Source: Protea cynaroides
Taxonomy: Eukaryota > Streptophyta > Magnoliopsida > Proteales > Proteaceae
Reading direction: 5' to 3'
Assembly (NCBI GenBank): GCA_028583415.1
Contig: CM053267.1
Coordinates: 55,132,914-55,196,913, forward strand
DNA: 64,000 nucleotides
Below the pieces are notes generated by a model. The model worked only from the letters and a program-made list of their open reading frames with translations, had not been told where the DNA came from and ran no database searches. Every line of letters begins with the position of its first letter. Positions within the stretch are counted from its first letter, which is position 1. Shown piece by piece: positions 1 through 11,627 of this stretch. Position numbers and translations under genes: made by a program.

Positions 1-341
1 ACCTTCAAGTTGAGTAAAACCCTTAGCGACAAGCGAGCCTTATATCACTCAACACTACCATCCCACATTTCTATCCCTTCTCCAATTGGAGTTTTACTAA
101 TCCATTGTATAGGAAACCAGCCGGAGGAGTCATACACATTTCTTCCTCTAGGTCCCCATGCAAGAAGGCATTTTTGACATCCAGTTGATGAAGAGACCAT
201 TTTCGATAAGTGGCCATGGAAATTAGACTTCGTACCGTTACAATTTTTGCAACGGGAGCAAATGTTTCATGAAAATCAACACCTTCAAGTTGAGTAAAAC
301 CCTTAGCGACAAGGCGAGCCTTATATCGCTCAACACTACCA
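1..341. repeat. Partial direct duplication within the RT fragment
   Basis: The string accttcaagttgagtaaaac opens the window and recurs at 281. About 60 bp of each copy match with few changes, and sequence of about 220 bp lies between them. The window therefore begins in a rearranged RT segment rather than a collinear one. Confidence 0.7.
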
Positions 342-535
342 TCAGCCCTATGCTTGACCTTATATATCCACTTACATCCAATTGGAGTTTTACCAATAGG
401 CAACCTCTGTATAGTCCATGTATTATTTTGGGCCAGGGCAGTCAGTTCATCATGCATAGCGGACTGCCACAATGGATCTTTACAGGCTTGTCTATAAGTC
501 TTGGGCTCAGATTGAGTACATAAAGAAGTTAACAA
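1..535 (-). pseudogene. copia A reverse transcriptase N-terminal fragment
   Basis: The minus strand encodes the start of a copia RT, with ARLVAKGFTQ, DFHETFAPVAK and HQLDVKNAFLHGDLEEEM. These are the fingers and palm blocks before the YVDD catalytic box. The YVDD box itself is not present, and the left part is disturbed by a local duplication: 1-61 repeats 281-341 nearly exactly. Confidence 0.85.
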
Positions 536-1017
536 AGCCTTATATGCTAAGTTGTGGAAAAAAGTAAAATAGGCTTGAATAGGGTATGAAGGTTTACCTG
601 AACTGGACTGATTTGAAGAGATGGGCTAGACTGATGGGCCTGCGACAGTATTACACACAAAATCATGTAACCGAGTAGAAGGCTAGCGCACTCTCAAGGA
701 TCTCCTTGGACCAGAATTTTGTACCTCAGATATAGGCCCATGGGGGGAAGATGCAAGCTCAGAATTTTGTACCTCAGATGATGAAGGAGATACATAAACT
801 AAAGGCCCAGTGGATGAAGAAGATGTGGGAACTAACATGCCAGAAGGAGAAGAAGATGGGGATATCAGAATGGGTTGTATGGGTGTCGTGGTAGATTCTG
901 ATGGCGAGATAATATGTTCAGTTCTAAAAAATTCATGAACAGTAGTGAGAGCATCAGTAACAGGTAAAGAGAAGGAGTATGTAGAACCAGGGGTAGCAAA
1001 AGCAAAAGGGAATATAT

Positions 1018-1600
1018 TTAAAAAAAAAAAAGAACATCCCTATTAGTGAGATAAGTATTTGTAGACAGATTAAACAAACGATATCCCTTCTGATTGAAAG
1101 GATAACCAACAAAGATGCATGGTAATGCTCTGGGAGAAAATTTATGTTGAGAGGGTAACAAATTTCTTGCATAGCATAGGCAGCCAAAAGTTCGAAAACC
1201 ATCATAAAGAGGTGGTTTGTGAAACAAAACTTCAAATGGAGAAAGACCACCAAGAACAGGAGAGGGAAGCCGGTTTATAAGAAAACAAGCAGTTAACACA
1301 CAGTCTCCCCAAAATGTCAAAGGTAAAGAGGACTGAAACCTAGGGGATCGAACAACTTGTAACAAGTGCCTATGTTTTCGTTCCACTACACCATTTTGTT
1401 GAGGTGTATAGACACATGCAAGCTGATGAATGATGCCCATGGAACGTAATAACTGTTGCATAGATGTAGAAAGAAATTCTAACCCATTATCAGTTCTGAA
1501 AGTTTTTACTACAGCAGAAAATTGAGTAGAAACTAGTTTAAAAAACTGATTAAGATACAAGAAAACATCTGATTTATTTTCGAACCGATCTCTCCGTCGA
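1018..1600 (-). pseudogene. copia A integrase core fragment
   Basis: Integrase core of the copia type. The second catalytic Asp is in RTDNGLEF and the catalytic Glu is in QQNGVVERKHRHLL, with about the spacing expected for the D,D35E family. The insertion signature FVGYPFNQKGYRLFN follows. The upstream part with the first Asp is out of frame, and the left end runs into an A-rich tract, so the enzyme is not functional. Confidence 0.85.
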
Positions 1601-1718
1601 TATGTTTAGCCCATCAAGTAGACCCAGGTGGTTCTAGAGTGATCATCCACAAGGGTCAAAAAATAGTGACAGCCCGTGTGAGTGGCCGTAAAATATGGCC
1701 CCCAAACATCTCCATGAA

Positions 1719-2849
1719 TCAGTTCAAAACAAGTAGTAGCACGAGACATACTATGAGGAAAAGGAGACCTAGATTGCTTTGCAAGAGGACAGACAGTACA
1801 CGCTTCAATATGTGAAGTAATACGAGGTAAATGGACAGAAGAATGACCGAGTCTAGCCAGACTTGAGGAGATACAACAGTGGCTGCAACAGATATGGAGG
1901 CAGCAGAGGGAGCATAACCAGGAGTAGGTATAACCAGGAGAGAGGTGGAAGCTTCAAAGTGATACAAACCATCACGTAGCTGACCCAGCCCAATCACCAT
2001 CTTGGTTGCTAAGTCCTGAAAAATACAGAAAGATGGGAAGAAGGTAACATAGCACTTCATATCTGAGGTTAACTGACTAACAGAAAGCAAGTTAAAAGAA
2101 AAACTAGGAACATGACACACGTTGTTTAACCGAATATTTTTGGTCAGAACACACTTGCCGAATTGAGTAACAGGGTATCTAGACCCATCCGGTAAGACTA
2201 CAGGGGCACACTGAAATTGAACACCAGTAGGCTGAGACAAAGGATTACCAGAGAAATGGTTGGTGGCCCCTGAATCAATAATCCAGGGTTGGGTTTGTCG
2301 AACAGAGGTAGATAAGCAGAAATTGTTTCCTGCAAAGTTAACAGTTGGGGAAGAAGCACAGAGAAAAGATACTAATTGATTGTACTGATCCATCGTAAGT
2401 GGAGGAGCAACGGACTGAACATCTCCACTAGACACACCTTGAGTCTCAGTCAGAATAGCAGAACTATTAGAAGAAATATCCCCATCAGATATTGCAGTGT
2501 GAACTTGGAACTTCTTCGGACCTGAACCAATAGATTTGAAATTACGGCGAGAAAAATTTGGGGGAAATCCATTTAACGAGAAGCAATTTTCCTTGAGATG
2601 GCCTTGACAATGGCAGTAGGTACACATCTGAATTTTCCAACGAAAATCTTGGGGACGACCCACAGCACAAGCAGTATTCTCAGAGGGCACAACAGATACA
2701 CACAGACCCCTGTGTCGCTCTTCCTGTAACACCATGGAGTAGGCCTTAATGCAGGAAGGCAATAGATCCATAGCTAATATTTGAGTACGAATTGTAGCAA
2801 ACATATCATTGAGACCCATTAAAAACTGATATAACTGATCAAATTCCAA
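1719..2849 (-). pseudogene. copia A gag knuckle, protease and pre-integrase fragment
   Basis: Open for 376 codons. A zinc knuckle CTYCHCQGHLKENC is at about residues 76-89, and the aspartic protease motif WIIDSGATNHFSG is near residue 190, so this is the gag-protease junction of a copia polyprotein. A pre-integrase stretch follows (NNVCHVPSFSFNLLSVSQL). The last ~45 residues are hydrophobic and unlike integrase, which shows that the frame has shifted before the integrase core. Confidence 0.85.
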
Positions 2850-3373
2850 ATGCTCTGCAAGAACAGTAAGAACTTCTATAGAATACTAAGGTCGCTGAAT
2901 GTGGGAGCCAAGTTCATCCCAAAGAACCTTGAGAGCCACAAAGTATCTAGAGACTGAAAAGTGATCCTGACGAAGAAGATTGATACGACGTTTTAGGTCA
3001 AAAATTCTGGGGCCATAGACTGAGCATACCGTCTTTCAAGATCTAACCAGAGCTCTCTGGAGCTATTTGCATACAAAACTGTCTGCTGAATCTCAGGCTT
3101 CAAGGAATTGTATAGCCATGATGTTACCATCAGATCACATTGCTCCCATGCCGCAACACCATTTTTATCAGTCAATGGATTTGGCTTCGGTAAAGAACCA
3201 TCTACGAAGACGTATTTATTTTTGGCACCAAGAGCTACACGCATAGCTCTCTTCCAAGAGGAGTAATTATCCTCGTCCAGCAGTTACGTCACCAAGACAT
3301 AGCCAGGGTTGTCTGCCGAATGCAACAATAATGGAGAGGGACAGAGCAAGGCAGATGGACGAGAAGCAGCCAT
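2850..3373 (-). pseudogene. copia A gag, broken
   Basis: Gag-like N-terminal part starting at the ATG at 3371-3373 (MAASRPSALL). It carries the usual copia gag pattern: an acidic LDEDNYSSWKRAM motif, then WEQCDLMVTSWLYNSLKPE and LWLDLERRYAQS. A TAA at 3284-3286 interrupts it between LVT and LLDED, where a Gln codon would fit. After the RRYAQS motif the frame shifts near position 3000 and resumes as a readable gag frame (LKVLWDELGSHIQ) with another stop before 2850. The product would package element RNA. No intact protein is possible. Confidence 0.75.
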
Positions 3374-3822
3374 GAACAAGAGACTTGGACAAAGCAACCA
3401 AAAAAACCAAGAATCACAAAAAAACCTTGAGTTACGAACCAGATTTAGGGCAAATAACCCCAACCAAGAACCACACCAAAGAACAATGATCAAGAAGCGT
3501 TGAACATCAACACTGAATAACAAAATCAGCAAACAAGGAGCACCGAAAAGCTTCGAACCAGCAGATCAGTGAAACACACAACCGAATCAGCAGATCAGCA
3601 ACCAAGAACTTTGATCAAGAACCACCGAACAAACAAGAAACAGACAGAGCAGCGAAAAAGAAATCAACTGAAAGAAAAAAATAGAACGTACACAGAAGAA
3701 CTTCAAGAAATCTGAGTCAGATACACAGACTCCAGAACATTTAGAGAAGAACAGGAACCTTCAGGAGGACGAACAGTCAGAAACATAGGCTCCAGAACCA
3801 GTCGGAAGCTTCCAGAAGAGCT

Positions 3823-3836
3823 GGGCTCTGATATCA
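3823..3836 (-). other. Primer-binding site of copia element A
   Basis: On the minus strand this reads TGATATCAGAGCCC, one base from the usual plant copia site complementary to the 3' end of initiator tRNA-Met (TGGTATCAGAGC). It is immediately next to the LTR and fixes the element's orientation. Confidence 0.75.
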
Positions 3837-4197
3837 TGTTAAATGGTAAAACAGAGAAAAATCTTTTCACTTCTATTATTCCAACCTCTCGAGTCCATTC
3901 CGTACCCACTGTATTATACATACAAATATTACAGATCTTACTACAAGAGATTACATTACACCAGATGGTGACACATGTCTTCGACAAGGTGACACATGTC
4001 TTTCAACAATTAGTTTTGGCACTAAATGGGTTGGTTGGTTCTTTTGCAATGACCCAAGTGGGCCATTGCCACCTCTATGCTCACCTATTTAACGTGTTGT
4101 CCACTCATTGGTAGTTTACAAGTTCCTTTCCAGTCCACAACGGATTGGATCCAGGCTAATATTGATATTATATTCTCCGTACAATCAAAGATTAACA
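3837..4197 (-). repeat. Candidate 5' LTR of copia element A
   Basis: A 361 bp segment bounded by TGTTAA and TTAACA, directly next to a primer-binding site. The inner edge is firm because it abuts the site. The outer edge rests only on the terminal inverted repeat, because the partner LTR is outside the window. Confidence 0.6.
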
Positions 4198-5906
4198 TAT
4201 TCTTCAATTAAATAAAATTATAAATCATATAAAATATGATATAATATAAAGGAAATAATGGAAACTAATTACAGACCCAAGCACCACAAAATATTTTTGG
4301 TTTACTTGACTTGACACATGTCAAATTTGGCAATCCAACTTGACCAAACGAGTTACCTTATGTTGGATCTTTCTCCCTTGTACTTGCAATAGTTAAATAG
4401 AATTCTCATTTATGGTTTTTCAACTTGAGAGAAAAAAGATGACAATTTTGGGATCAAATTGGTAGTATGGAGCTCTGATATAACTCTAAACAAATCTAGA
4501 TCAAATTATTATCAAACATATTTCGGGTTGAGATATGTCATATCCTTATGATTTCGATTTGGTCTGGGTTAGTTTTAGATTAATCCATAAACCATAAAAT
4601 GGGATCGATGAGACCGAACCCAATAATGGCCCAGACCAGACCAATTTAAAGAGAATATTAAGCCAATTTAGGCTGGGTTTCCTACCGCGTTTTCAACTCG
4701 AACCAGCTTGATACCAACTTAATAAAGCTAAGCCTAATAAGAAACCGACATTGTATCAGTCCGTTAATTAATGTGTACAATGCAGTCCACCCAACCTGAG
4801 CCTCTTAATGGACATATTTCGGTCATGTCCTATAAAGCTCGACACTAATTTGATAGAAACAAAATCGACCCGAACCAACCTATTGACACCCTTAAGGAAG
4901 AAGGTTTCCCACAATATTATTATGTTAGGGGAATGAAAATCTTCAAAATGCACAAATAGGTATACAAAATCGATTCCTTTAATTGAACACACAATGCCAA
5001 GGGAGGAGTGAAAAATTATCAAAAGAAGAGAATATTTGAAAAATTATGTGGTAAAATCCCCACACAGTGATATTAAAGAGTTTTTTTATCCCTTTTTACT
5101 ATTACTTTATTCCCTATTTTTATTTTAAGTTTAAATAATTGGGCAACAAACCTGACCCGAATCAAAATGGTATAGATTGGGACCACCTCAGTCAACATAT
5201 ATTTTTTTTGGGTTAAACAAGTCAACATATTACATTGAATTAATTTTAAAATATGAGACTATTGTGCCACGTCATCAACCACCATGTGGTAGTTGCTACG
5301 CCAACTAATCAAGCCATCCCAAATTAACGGGGATCCACGCTGGCATCCAACCAGAGAGTAACAAGTGGTGGGCTACTAAGGTGGGAAACGGATTCGAAAC
5401 CAGCACAACTCTGAGGAGATCGATCGTTAAAGACGAAAACGACAACTAATAAATGAAGGTGGAACAACATGCCTCCCTCCCCCCGGCCCCCACCGACCAC
5501 CTTCACATGGCAAACGAAGCATTAACATATTATTTGAGATATTGATCAATTTTTTCATCTCATTTAGGGTTAAAAAAATATTTGGAGGGCTGGGGATACG
5601 GACAATAGTAGACCCCAATCAATCTCAAGTATATATATCTGATAAGTAGGTTGTTAACCATATAACAATAAAAAAATAAAAATAAAAAAAAAAAAAAAAA
5701 AAAATAAAAAAAACCATATAAAAATGAAATGTAATATTTTTGAAAATCACAAGACAATCTCAGTCATTCATTTCTTATAGTAATGCTTAGAATGTTGGTA
5801 CTCATGCATGGTTTGTATCACTCCTTGATCGTGTTAATTTTTTTATAGATGAGATTTCTTTTTTATAGATATGATGTGTATGTTATTATAGTGGAACATC
5901 CCAAAT
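4198..5906. other. Intergenic, no gene seen; remnant of a hAT-type MITE
   Basis: AT-rich DNA with no credible coding region. At 4883-4894 there is TTGACACCCTTA, the same end as the hAT-type MITE at 40775-41437. The preceding ~340 bp have that family's flavour (aaccgaacccaataatggcc). The left end is too decayed to place. A poly-A tract lies near 5680-5705. Confidence 0.4.
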
Positions 5907-6409
5907 TGGTAGACCATGAATATACAGAGAAGAATAGAGTTCGAAAAATATTTTCACTAATGAGTAACAATACATGAGAAGGTATTTATAGACTAAATCT
6001 AACTAGGGGCAAAAACATAAATTTACATATTTAAATAAAATACGTGTTTAATATGCCCCCTCAAGCTGATAGAGGAGAATGCAGTAATCTAAGCTTGTCA
6101 ATAAGACACGATAATAGACTCTAGCCCAAGGCTTTAGTAAGAAGATTAGATAATAAGTAGCAAGGAAATCATACGAATTAGTTGAGTAGGAAGTAACGAA
6201 CGATCATAATAAAAATAAATAAATAAATAAATAAATAAGAAATGCTCCTGAGCTCTAATACCATGTCAGACCATGAATTTAGAGAAAAGAATAGAGCTCG
6301 AAGAACATTTTCATTAATGAGGACAGTTAATGAGAAAGTATTTATAGACTAAATCTAACTAAGGGTAAAAACATAAATTTACATATATAAATGCAATATG
6401 TGTTTAATA
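5907..6409 (-). mobile_element. TRIM-like element (two short LTRs, tiny interior)
   Basis: Two direct copies of about 146 bp (5907-6053 and 6264-6409) share agaccatgaat, tatttatagactaaatctaac and acataaatttacat. Between them lie only ~210 bp. The interior has a primer-site-like gctctaatacca next to the right copy and a purine tract (minus GAGGGGGCA) next to the left copy, so it is bounded like a complete LTR element with no coding capacity. An (AAAT)n run sits at 6210-6239. The right half of the interior resembles the RNase H end of copia elements, so it may be an internally deleted copia. No target duplication was found. Confidence 0.7.
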
Positions 6410-7030
6410 GTTAAAGCTTTTAATCTGGTTTTAGAAGGCAGGAGGGGAGGGAAGATATGAAATAAGATACCTTATAAGGGAAGAAGAAGATAGGTCATCA
6501 TGCTGTCTCAGAATTACAATTATAGTTTAGTCATAGAAGCAAGAATAAAAAAGGGTGGCTACAAATATTAAGAAAAAAAAAGAATAGAAACCTTTGTTTT
6601 CAATTCTTTCATAGGAAATAATAGAATATAGTAAATGTTAGTTTTGTTAAGAATAGACAAAAAGAAGAAGAATTATATGACACCTTATAAATGGGATTAA
6701 TAATTAAATATCATTTAGAAAATGATGCTTTAAAGGTCTTAATTTTAATATTTTAAATGTTAATTAATTTTCATTAATATTATTTGGCGTTTTACTTCTC
6801 CTAAAGTTTATACTTTACCTTGTTTGCAATTAGAGATAGAATTGGATTTTCTATTCACATGACTATTGCATTATGTGTGATCATAAAATATGATTTCGAA
6901 CATAAGTGTTAATGTATACAAAACTATTGAGGAACAACAGAGTACAATCAATAATATATCTATTTTTACCTTATGATACTATTTTTTGGGTATCAGCACA
7001 AGAAAGTTAAGTTATACTACTTTGATTTGA

Positions 7031-7035
<5 letters not shown>

Positions 7036-7068
<33 letters not shown>
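7036..7068. repeat. (AT)n microsatellite
   Basis: About 33 bp of perfect alternating AT within an AT-rich, gene-free stretch (6410-7500). Confidence 0.95.
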
Positions 7069-7070
<2 letters not shown>

Positions 7071-7716
7071 AATTGGTAACTTTATACCATGCATTTCATA
7101 AAGACATTTTCATTAAATCAAACTTTTTTTTGTTTTTAAAGGTGATCATTCACTAAGACCTTGTAATAAAAAATTATAACACAATATACATTTCATGTGA
7201 GTAGAGGGATAACATGAGTTTACCAAAAGAATATAAAATAAATGGGAAAAAATGAGCTTCTCACACTTAATGGCAGTCAAAATCCCATTAGTAAACACAT
7301 TTTAGAGGAGTCATCCGTACTTCCAGTGAATCTATGCTTGATTAATATTCCTGGTTTGTAGTTAGGACCCCAACTAAAGTTGTCTTTAAATGTATTCTCT
7401 TATTCATAACACCAGGCTCATTCTAAAGAAGCTAGCCCACAAATAATTTCAATTTCTCATAAAATGATAAATTTGGGAGAAACTTAAAAAATCATTTTAT
7501 GGTGAGAGTGAGAATCTAGCTGTTGGAGTTGGAGAGTGAGAGTCGTGAGACTATATGTAAACGGCTAAAAATAGATGGTGGGCCACATTTGCCTGTCCTA
7601 CAACCTAGCAGAACCCTTGTGAAAGAATCCAAACGGCTCTTATGCGGTGGCTCCAGATCAGTGACCGTTGGTGGGCTTTTGAACTTTTCCAGCTTTTTCA
7701 AAATCCAATTGACAGA

Positions 7717-7723
7717 TATATAA
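7717..7723 (+). promoter_or_regulatory. TATA box of the patellin gene
   Basis: TATATAA lies 155 bp upstream of the start codon and is followed by a pyrimidine-rich leader (tctctctccttcctcc) typical of a plant 5' UTR. Transcription would begin near 7750. Confidence 0.55.
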
Positions 7724-7877
7724 CCGTTGAAGCCATTCTCCATATTCACCAGTTTTGAAAGAACAGGGTGGAGGAGAGGTGAAACAGAGGCTGTGAGGTT
7801 GTGAGTTTGTTCTCTCTCCTTCCTCCATTGTTTCCTTCCCTCACTCTTCTTCATTTTTATCCAAAAACCAGTCAACC

Positions 7878-9705
7878 ATGACTGCTGAAGTTAACTCCGA
7901 AGAGACCCAAGTGGTAGAAGTTCCTGTTTCTCAACCAGAAGTGGTCGAGACCGTAAAAGTTGCAGAGGGAGATGTTGATGCAAAGAAGGGGGATGAACCC
8001 AAAACAGAACAGGTGGAGGAGAAGAAAATTGAGGCCGAAACTGGATCTGGAGATGCTGTTTCTGTTGTTTCAAAGAGTTCTTCATTCAAGGAGGAGAGCT
8101 ATTTCCTCTCTGATTTGAAGGAGCATGAAAAGAAAGCGTTGATCGAGCTTAGATCGAAGCTTGAAGAAGCAATCCTTGGAAACAAGCTCTTTAAAGAGGA
8201 AACCAAGAAGGAAGAGAAGAAAGAGGAGGAAACACCCATAGAGGAGATTGAAGAGAAGGGGCAACCTGTAAAGGAAGAGGAGGAAGGTAAGCTGGATGAG
8301 AAGAAAGAGGAGGAGAAACCTGCGCAATCAGAAAGTGAGGCAGAAGAGAAACCTTCAAAAGGAGTTCCAGAAAAGGAGAAATCTGTAGCAGAAGGAGAAG
8401 CTGACAAGGAGAAAGCAGCCGAAGAAGCTGAGGAAGTTGAAGAAGCCGAGGAAGTAAACGTGGATATCTCACTTTGGAGAGTTCCTCTGTTACCAAGCAA
8501 AGGAGCAGAAGGTACTGATGTGATCCTCTTGAAGTTTTTGAGAGCTAGGGATTTCAAGGTCAATGATGCCTTTGAGATGTTGAAGAATACCCTTCAATGG
8601 AGGAAGGAATTCAAGATCGATTCAATATTGGATGAGGATTTGGGTTCAGATCTGAACTCAGTGGCCTACATGAATGGTGTTGATCGTGAAGGACACCCTG
8701 TCTGCTACAACATTTATGGTGTCTTTCAGAATGAGGAGCTTTATCAGAAGACATTTGGAACTGAGGAGAAACGCAATCAGTTCTTGAGATGGAGGTTTCA
8801 GTTGATGGAGGAGGGCATCCAGAAACTTGATTTCAAGCAAGGTGGTGTCTCTTCCATGCTTCAAATCACTGATCTCAAGAACTCCCCTGGACCCTCAAAG
8901 AAGGAGCTTAGGATTGCCACTAAGCAAGCTGTTGGGCTCCTCCAAGATAACTATCCTGAGTTTGTCGCAAGGAATGTAAGTATCTCTGCAACTTCATTGG
9001 AATCTCAAAAGTAAGAAAATCTGATTTTTAAGTAATTAGAGAGAACCCAAACTTGGATTATGTTGAGGGTTGTTTAATTTTTGTTTATTTGGTTGCAGAT
9101 CTTCATCAATGTGCCGTTCTGGTATTATGCCTTCAATGCTGTATTATCCCCTTTCTTGACCCATAGAACCAAGAGCAAGTTTGTCTTTGCTCGTTCATCC
9201 AAGGTTGCAGAAACCCTTCTTAAGTAAGTAATTTTTCTTCTGTGATCATGGTAATCATATAAAGGCTTCAATGGATTGAAATTTCTTTTTTTTTTTTTTT
9301 CTCTGTAGGTACATTCCTGCTGAGAATATCCCCATCCAATTTGGTGGACTGAAACGGGAAAATGATTCTGAGTTCTCTGTTGAAGATGGAATCGTCTCTG
9401 AACTCCTTGTCAAGAACGGAGGAAAAGAAACTGTTGAAATCCCTGTACCAGAGATTGGATCCACTGCTATCTGGGACTTGACTGTGTTGGGTTGGGAGGT
9501 CAGCTACAAGGAGGAATTTGTCCCAGATGATGAGGGTTCATACACTGTTATCATTCAGAAGGGGAAGAAGATCTCTGCAAATGAAGGACCAGTTCGAAAT
9601 TCCTTCAGGAATAATGAACCTGGGAAAATTGTTCTTACCATTGAGAATGCTTCACACAAGAAGAAGAAAGCACTGTACCGATTCAAGACCAAGGCGAGCA
9701 ACTGA
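7878..9705 (+). CDS. PATL4: Patellin (SEC14-GOLD domain protein), PATL4-type
   Basis: Three exons, 7878-8975, 9099-9223 and 9309-9705, give 539 residues. Donors are GTAAGT and GTAAGTA; acceptors are TTGCAG and CTGTAG. Residues 1-190 are a Glu/Lys-rich acidic region with the patellin motif SFKEES. A CRAL-TRIO N-terminal segment follows (VILLKFLRARDFKVNDAFEML), then the SEC14 lipid-binding domain from about 255 to 420 (REGHPVCYNIYG, LLQDNYPEF), then a C-terminal GOLD domain (WDLTVLGWEVSYKEEFVP) ending KALYRFKTKASN. Patellins are peripheral membrane proteins that bind phosphoinositides and act in membrane trafficking, cell-plate formation and auxin-carrier placement. Length, the LLPSKGAEGTDVILLKF block and RNSFRNN match what I recall of Arabidopsis PATL4 better than PATL1-3. 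No disabling change is visible. Confidence 0.95.
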
Positions 9706-9904
9706 GAGATGTCATTATGTTGTATCTAATTACATTTGTTTTGTTCTTCACATTCTTTTAAGATTGGGTTTTGAGCGGGTGAGACTAATAGTATTGATAT
9801 TTCATTCATTTGGCGGGTTTAGTGTATCCTGTGAATTCATTTATTTGGTTTGAAGGTTTTGAGAGTTTCTTGTTTTTAATTTAAGATCTTTATATATTAT
9901 GATT

Positions 9905-9910
9905 AATAAA
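9905..9910 (+). terminator. Polyadenylation signal of the patellin gene
   Basis: AATAAA 200 bp after the stop codon in a T-rich 3' flank, a normal position for a plant gene. Confidence 0.5.
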
Positions 9911-10230
9911 GTTATTTATATTTATTTATTTATTTAACAGCTCTGCTTAGAATCAACAAGGAAGAAATGAAGATATTGTTGAATTTATCAAACATTACAT
10001 TCTACAAACATCATTTTATTTCAACAAGCCAAAGAGACACCAAGGAAAAGTACACAATTAAGAGAGATTGAAGCCATCTTTTCAGCCATGAGAAAAATGC
10101 CTAATTCACATTGAGTCTTGATCGTCTCCTCTTGACCCCCATGGGGTATGAGACTGACCTCTGGATGGAAAAAATCCTATGTAATGAAACCACCCCTGTA
10201 GTGAGGATCCCATCCACTCAAACTGGATCA

Positions 10231-11627
10231 AATCACCCAACACCTAAAAAGGATAGATCAAATCACCTACCACCCAAATTGTTTAAAAAAATCACCTACC
10301 CCCAAGTTAAACAAACTTTTATTAAAAAAGTCCAAAAGCAACTAACAGAGCCGTTAGTTGCTGATGTCAGCCATTACAAAATACTTGAATGACAATAATA
10401 CCCTTATTGTCAAGTTCTCTATGAGAATACATGATTTTTTTATTATTTATTTTTAAGCTTGAGTACCCCTTGAATCAATCTAGATGACTTTGATCTCCGA
10501 TTGATTTGTTTGGAATTTCATTTCAGTACTCAATTAAAAAAAATAAAAATCCAACTCCATTAGTAGTTTTGTTACAATTTCTATCTCAAGAACTTCTTTG
10601 TAGGAACAAAAATTTAAATAAAATGATTTCAAATGTAGGTAGAGTTACTATCAAAGATGAAGGATGCAATTGGGGGTTTCTCTCTTCTGGGCTAATGTTC
10701 TTCCATTTTGATCCCAATATGTTCGAGATTTCTTTGAACTTGGCATCTGAGTTATCTTTCTTTACCTGTATCAACATTCCCAAAGGATAATTTCAAGAGA
10801 AATCAAGCAGAAAATTTCTAAATATGTGAATCTATTTCATCCCCGTGTTTTACTCATTCCACTGGTCTTTGCAGCACATGATATAAGTTGGAGATGGCTT
10901 TTTGATGTTTAGACCCGCCTTCTTCTTGCTCTTGACGTTCTTTTCTTGCTTCGTTTCTCTCACAGATTGAACAAGAGGGAAGTTCTGCATGAAGTAAAGA
11001 GAAACAGAATAAATATCAAATCAGAAATCAAGATCAAGAAAAGCTAACAAAAAAAAGAGCGATCAACCGGATATACCATGGTGGGTTTGAACTCCTTCAA
11101 TTTCTGCAGCTTCTTCGGCTCCAACTGCAGTTTCTCCTGCTCTCTGCCCCGGTTTTCAAGTTCTTCATCTTTCTGTTTCAGCATCAAATCTCTGACCTTT
11201 ATGAGCTCTTCAGTCTACTCCTTTTCAATGCGCAACTGTGCAAGTTTCCCTTGAATTTTTTGCCACTCCTTTTCATATGAATGCTTGGATTCCTTAGGTT
11301 TCTTGGTTTGCTTGCAAGTCCGAGGCTGAGAAAGGTGTTCAATATTCTCCTTGCCCTTATCATATCTGACTGATGGCAAAGGAGAAGGAGAGGATTGAGA
11401 AATCTTTCGAGAACATTTGAGTTCTTTTTTTTTTTTTTTTTTGATAAAATATTGCAAAGAAACAGAGAAGAAGAAGAAAGTGATATAAAGGTTCACACAT
11501 AATTTCAACTTTTTCCCATCAGTCCATTTACTAACGTTTGTCTAACTTGGGTGGTAGGTATTTTTTTAAACAACTTGGGTGGTAGGTGATTTAATCAATT
11601 CTTTTTGGGTGGTAGCTGAAATTTTCC
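10231..11627. mobile_element. Long-TIR element (Pack-type) with captured gene pieces
   Basis: Inverted ends of roughly 85 bp. The left arm has atcacctaccacccaaattg followed by tttaaaaaaatcaccta. The right arm, reverse-complemented, has atcacctaccacccaagttg followed by tttaaaaaaatacctacc. No transposase is present. The interior carries exon-like segments of an HMG-box gene on the minus strand. Long inverted ends plus host exons point to a Pack-MULE-style non-autonomous element. Exact ends and target duplication are not clear. Confidence 0.75.
10678..11400 (-). pseudogene. Captured fragment of an HMG-box protein gene (3xHMG-box type)
   Basis: Three exon-like pieces with intron borders. Piece A (about 11400-11077) encodes a Lys/Glu-rich coil ending KLQKLKEFKPTM before a GTATAT donor, with one in-frame stop. 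Piece B (10984-10853) starts after GCAG and reads NFPLVQSVRETKQEKN, then YIMCCKDQWNE, the first helix of an HMG box. Piece C (10765-10678) follows an ACAG and reads DAKFKEISNILGSKWKNISP, the second helix of the same box. This order matches plant 3xHMG-box proteins, chromatin proteins that associate with mitotic chromosomes. The donor after piece B has lost a G, and only one of three boxes is present, so it is a non-functional transduplicate. Confidence 0.75.

Larger units (their letters stand above)
1..4197 (-). mobile_element. Ty1/copia retrotransposon A, degenerate, cut by window edge
   Basis: The element reads right to left: a candidate 5' LTR at 3837-4197, a primer-binding site at 3823-3836, gag from 3373, a CCHC knuckle and protease, integrase, then reverse transcriptase at the window edge. 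RNase H and the 3' LTR lie outside the window. The domain order (integrase before reverse transcriptase) is diagnostic of copia. Gag has an in-frame stop at 3284-3286 and a frameshift near 3000, and the region between protease and integrase is also out of frame, so this copy cannot make a polyprotein. It is older and more decayed than the copia element at 56685-61992. Confidence 0.9.

Noticed and set aside
8082..8563. Several antisense open frames opposite the patellin N-terminus (Leu- and Ser-rich)
   Set aside because: They are the mirror of the Glu/Lys-rich acidic region; low-complexity composition opens frames on the other strand. No start context or homology.
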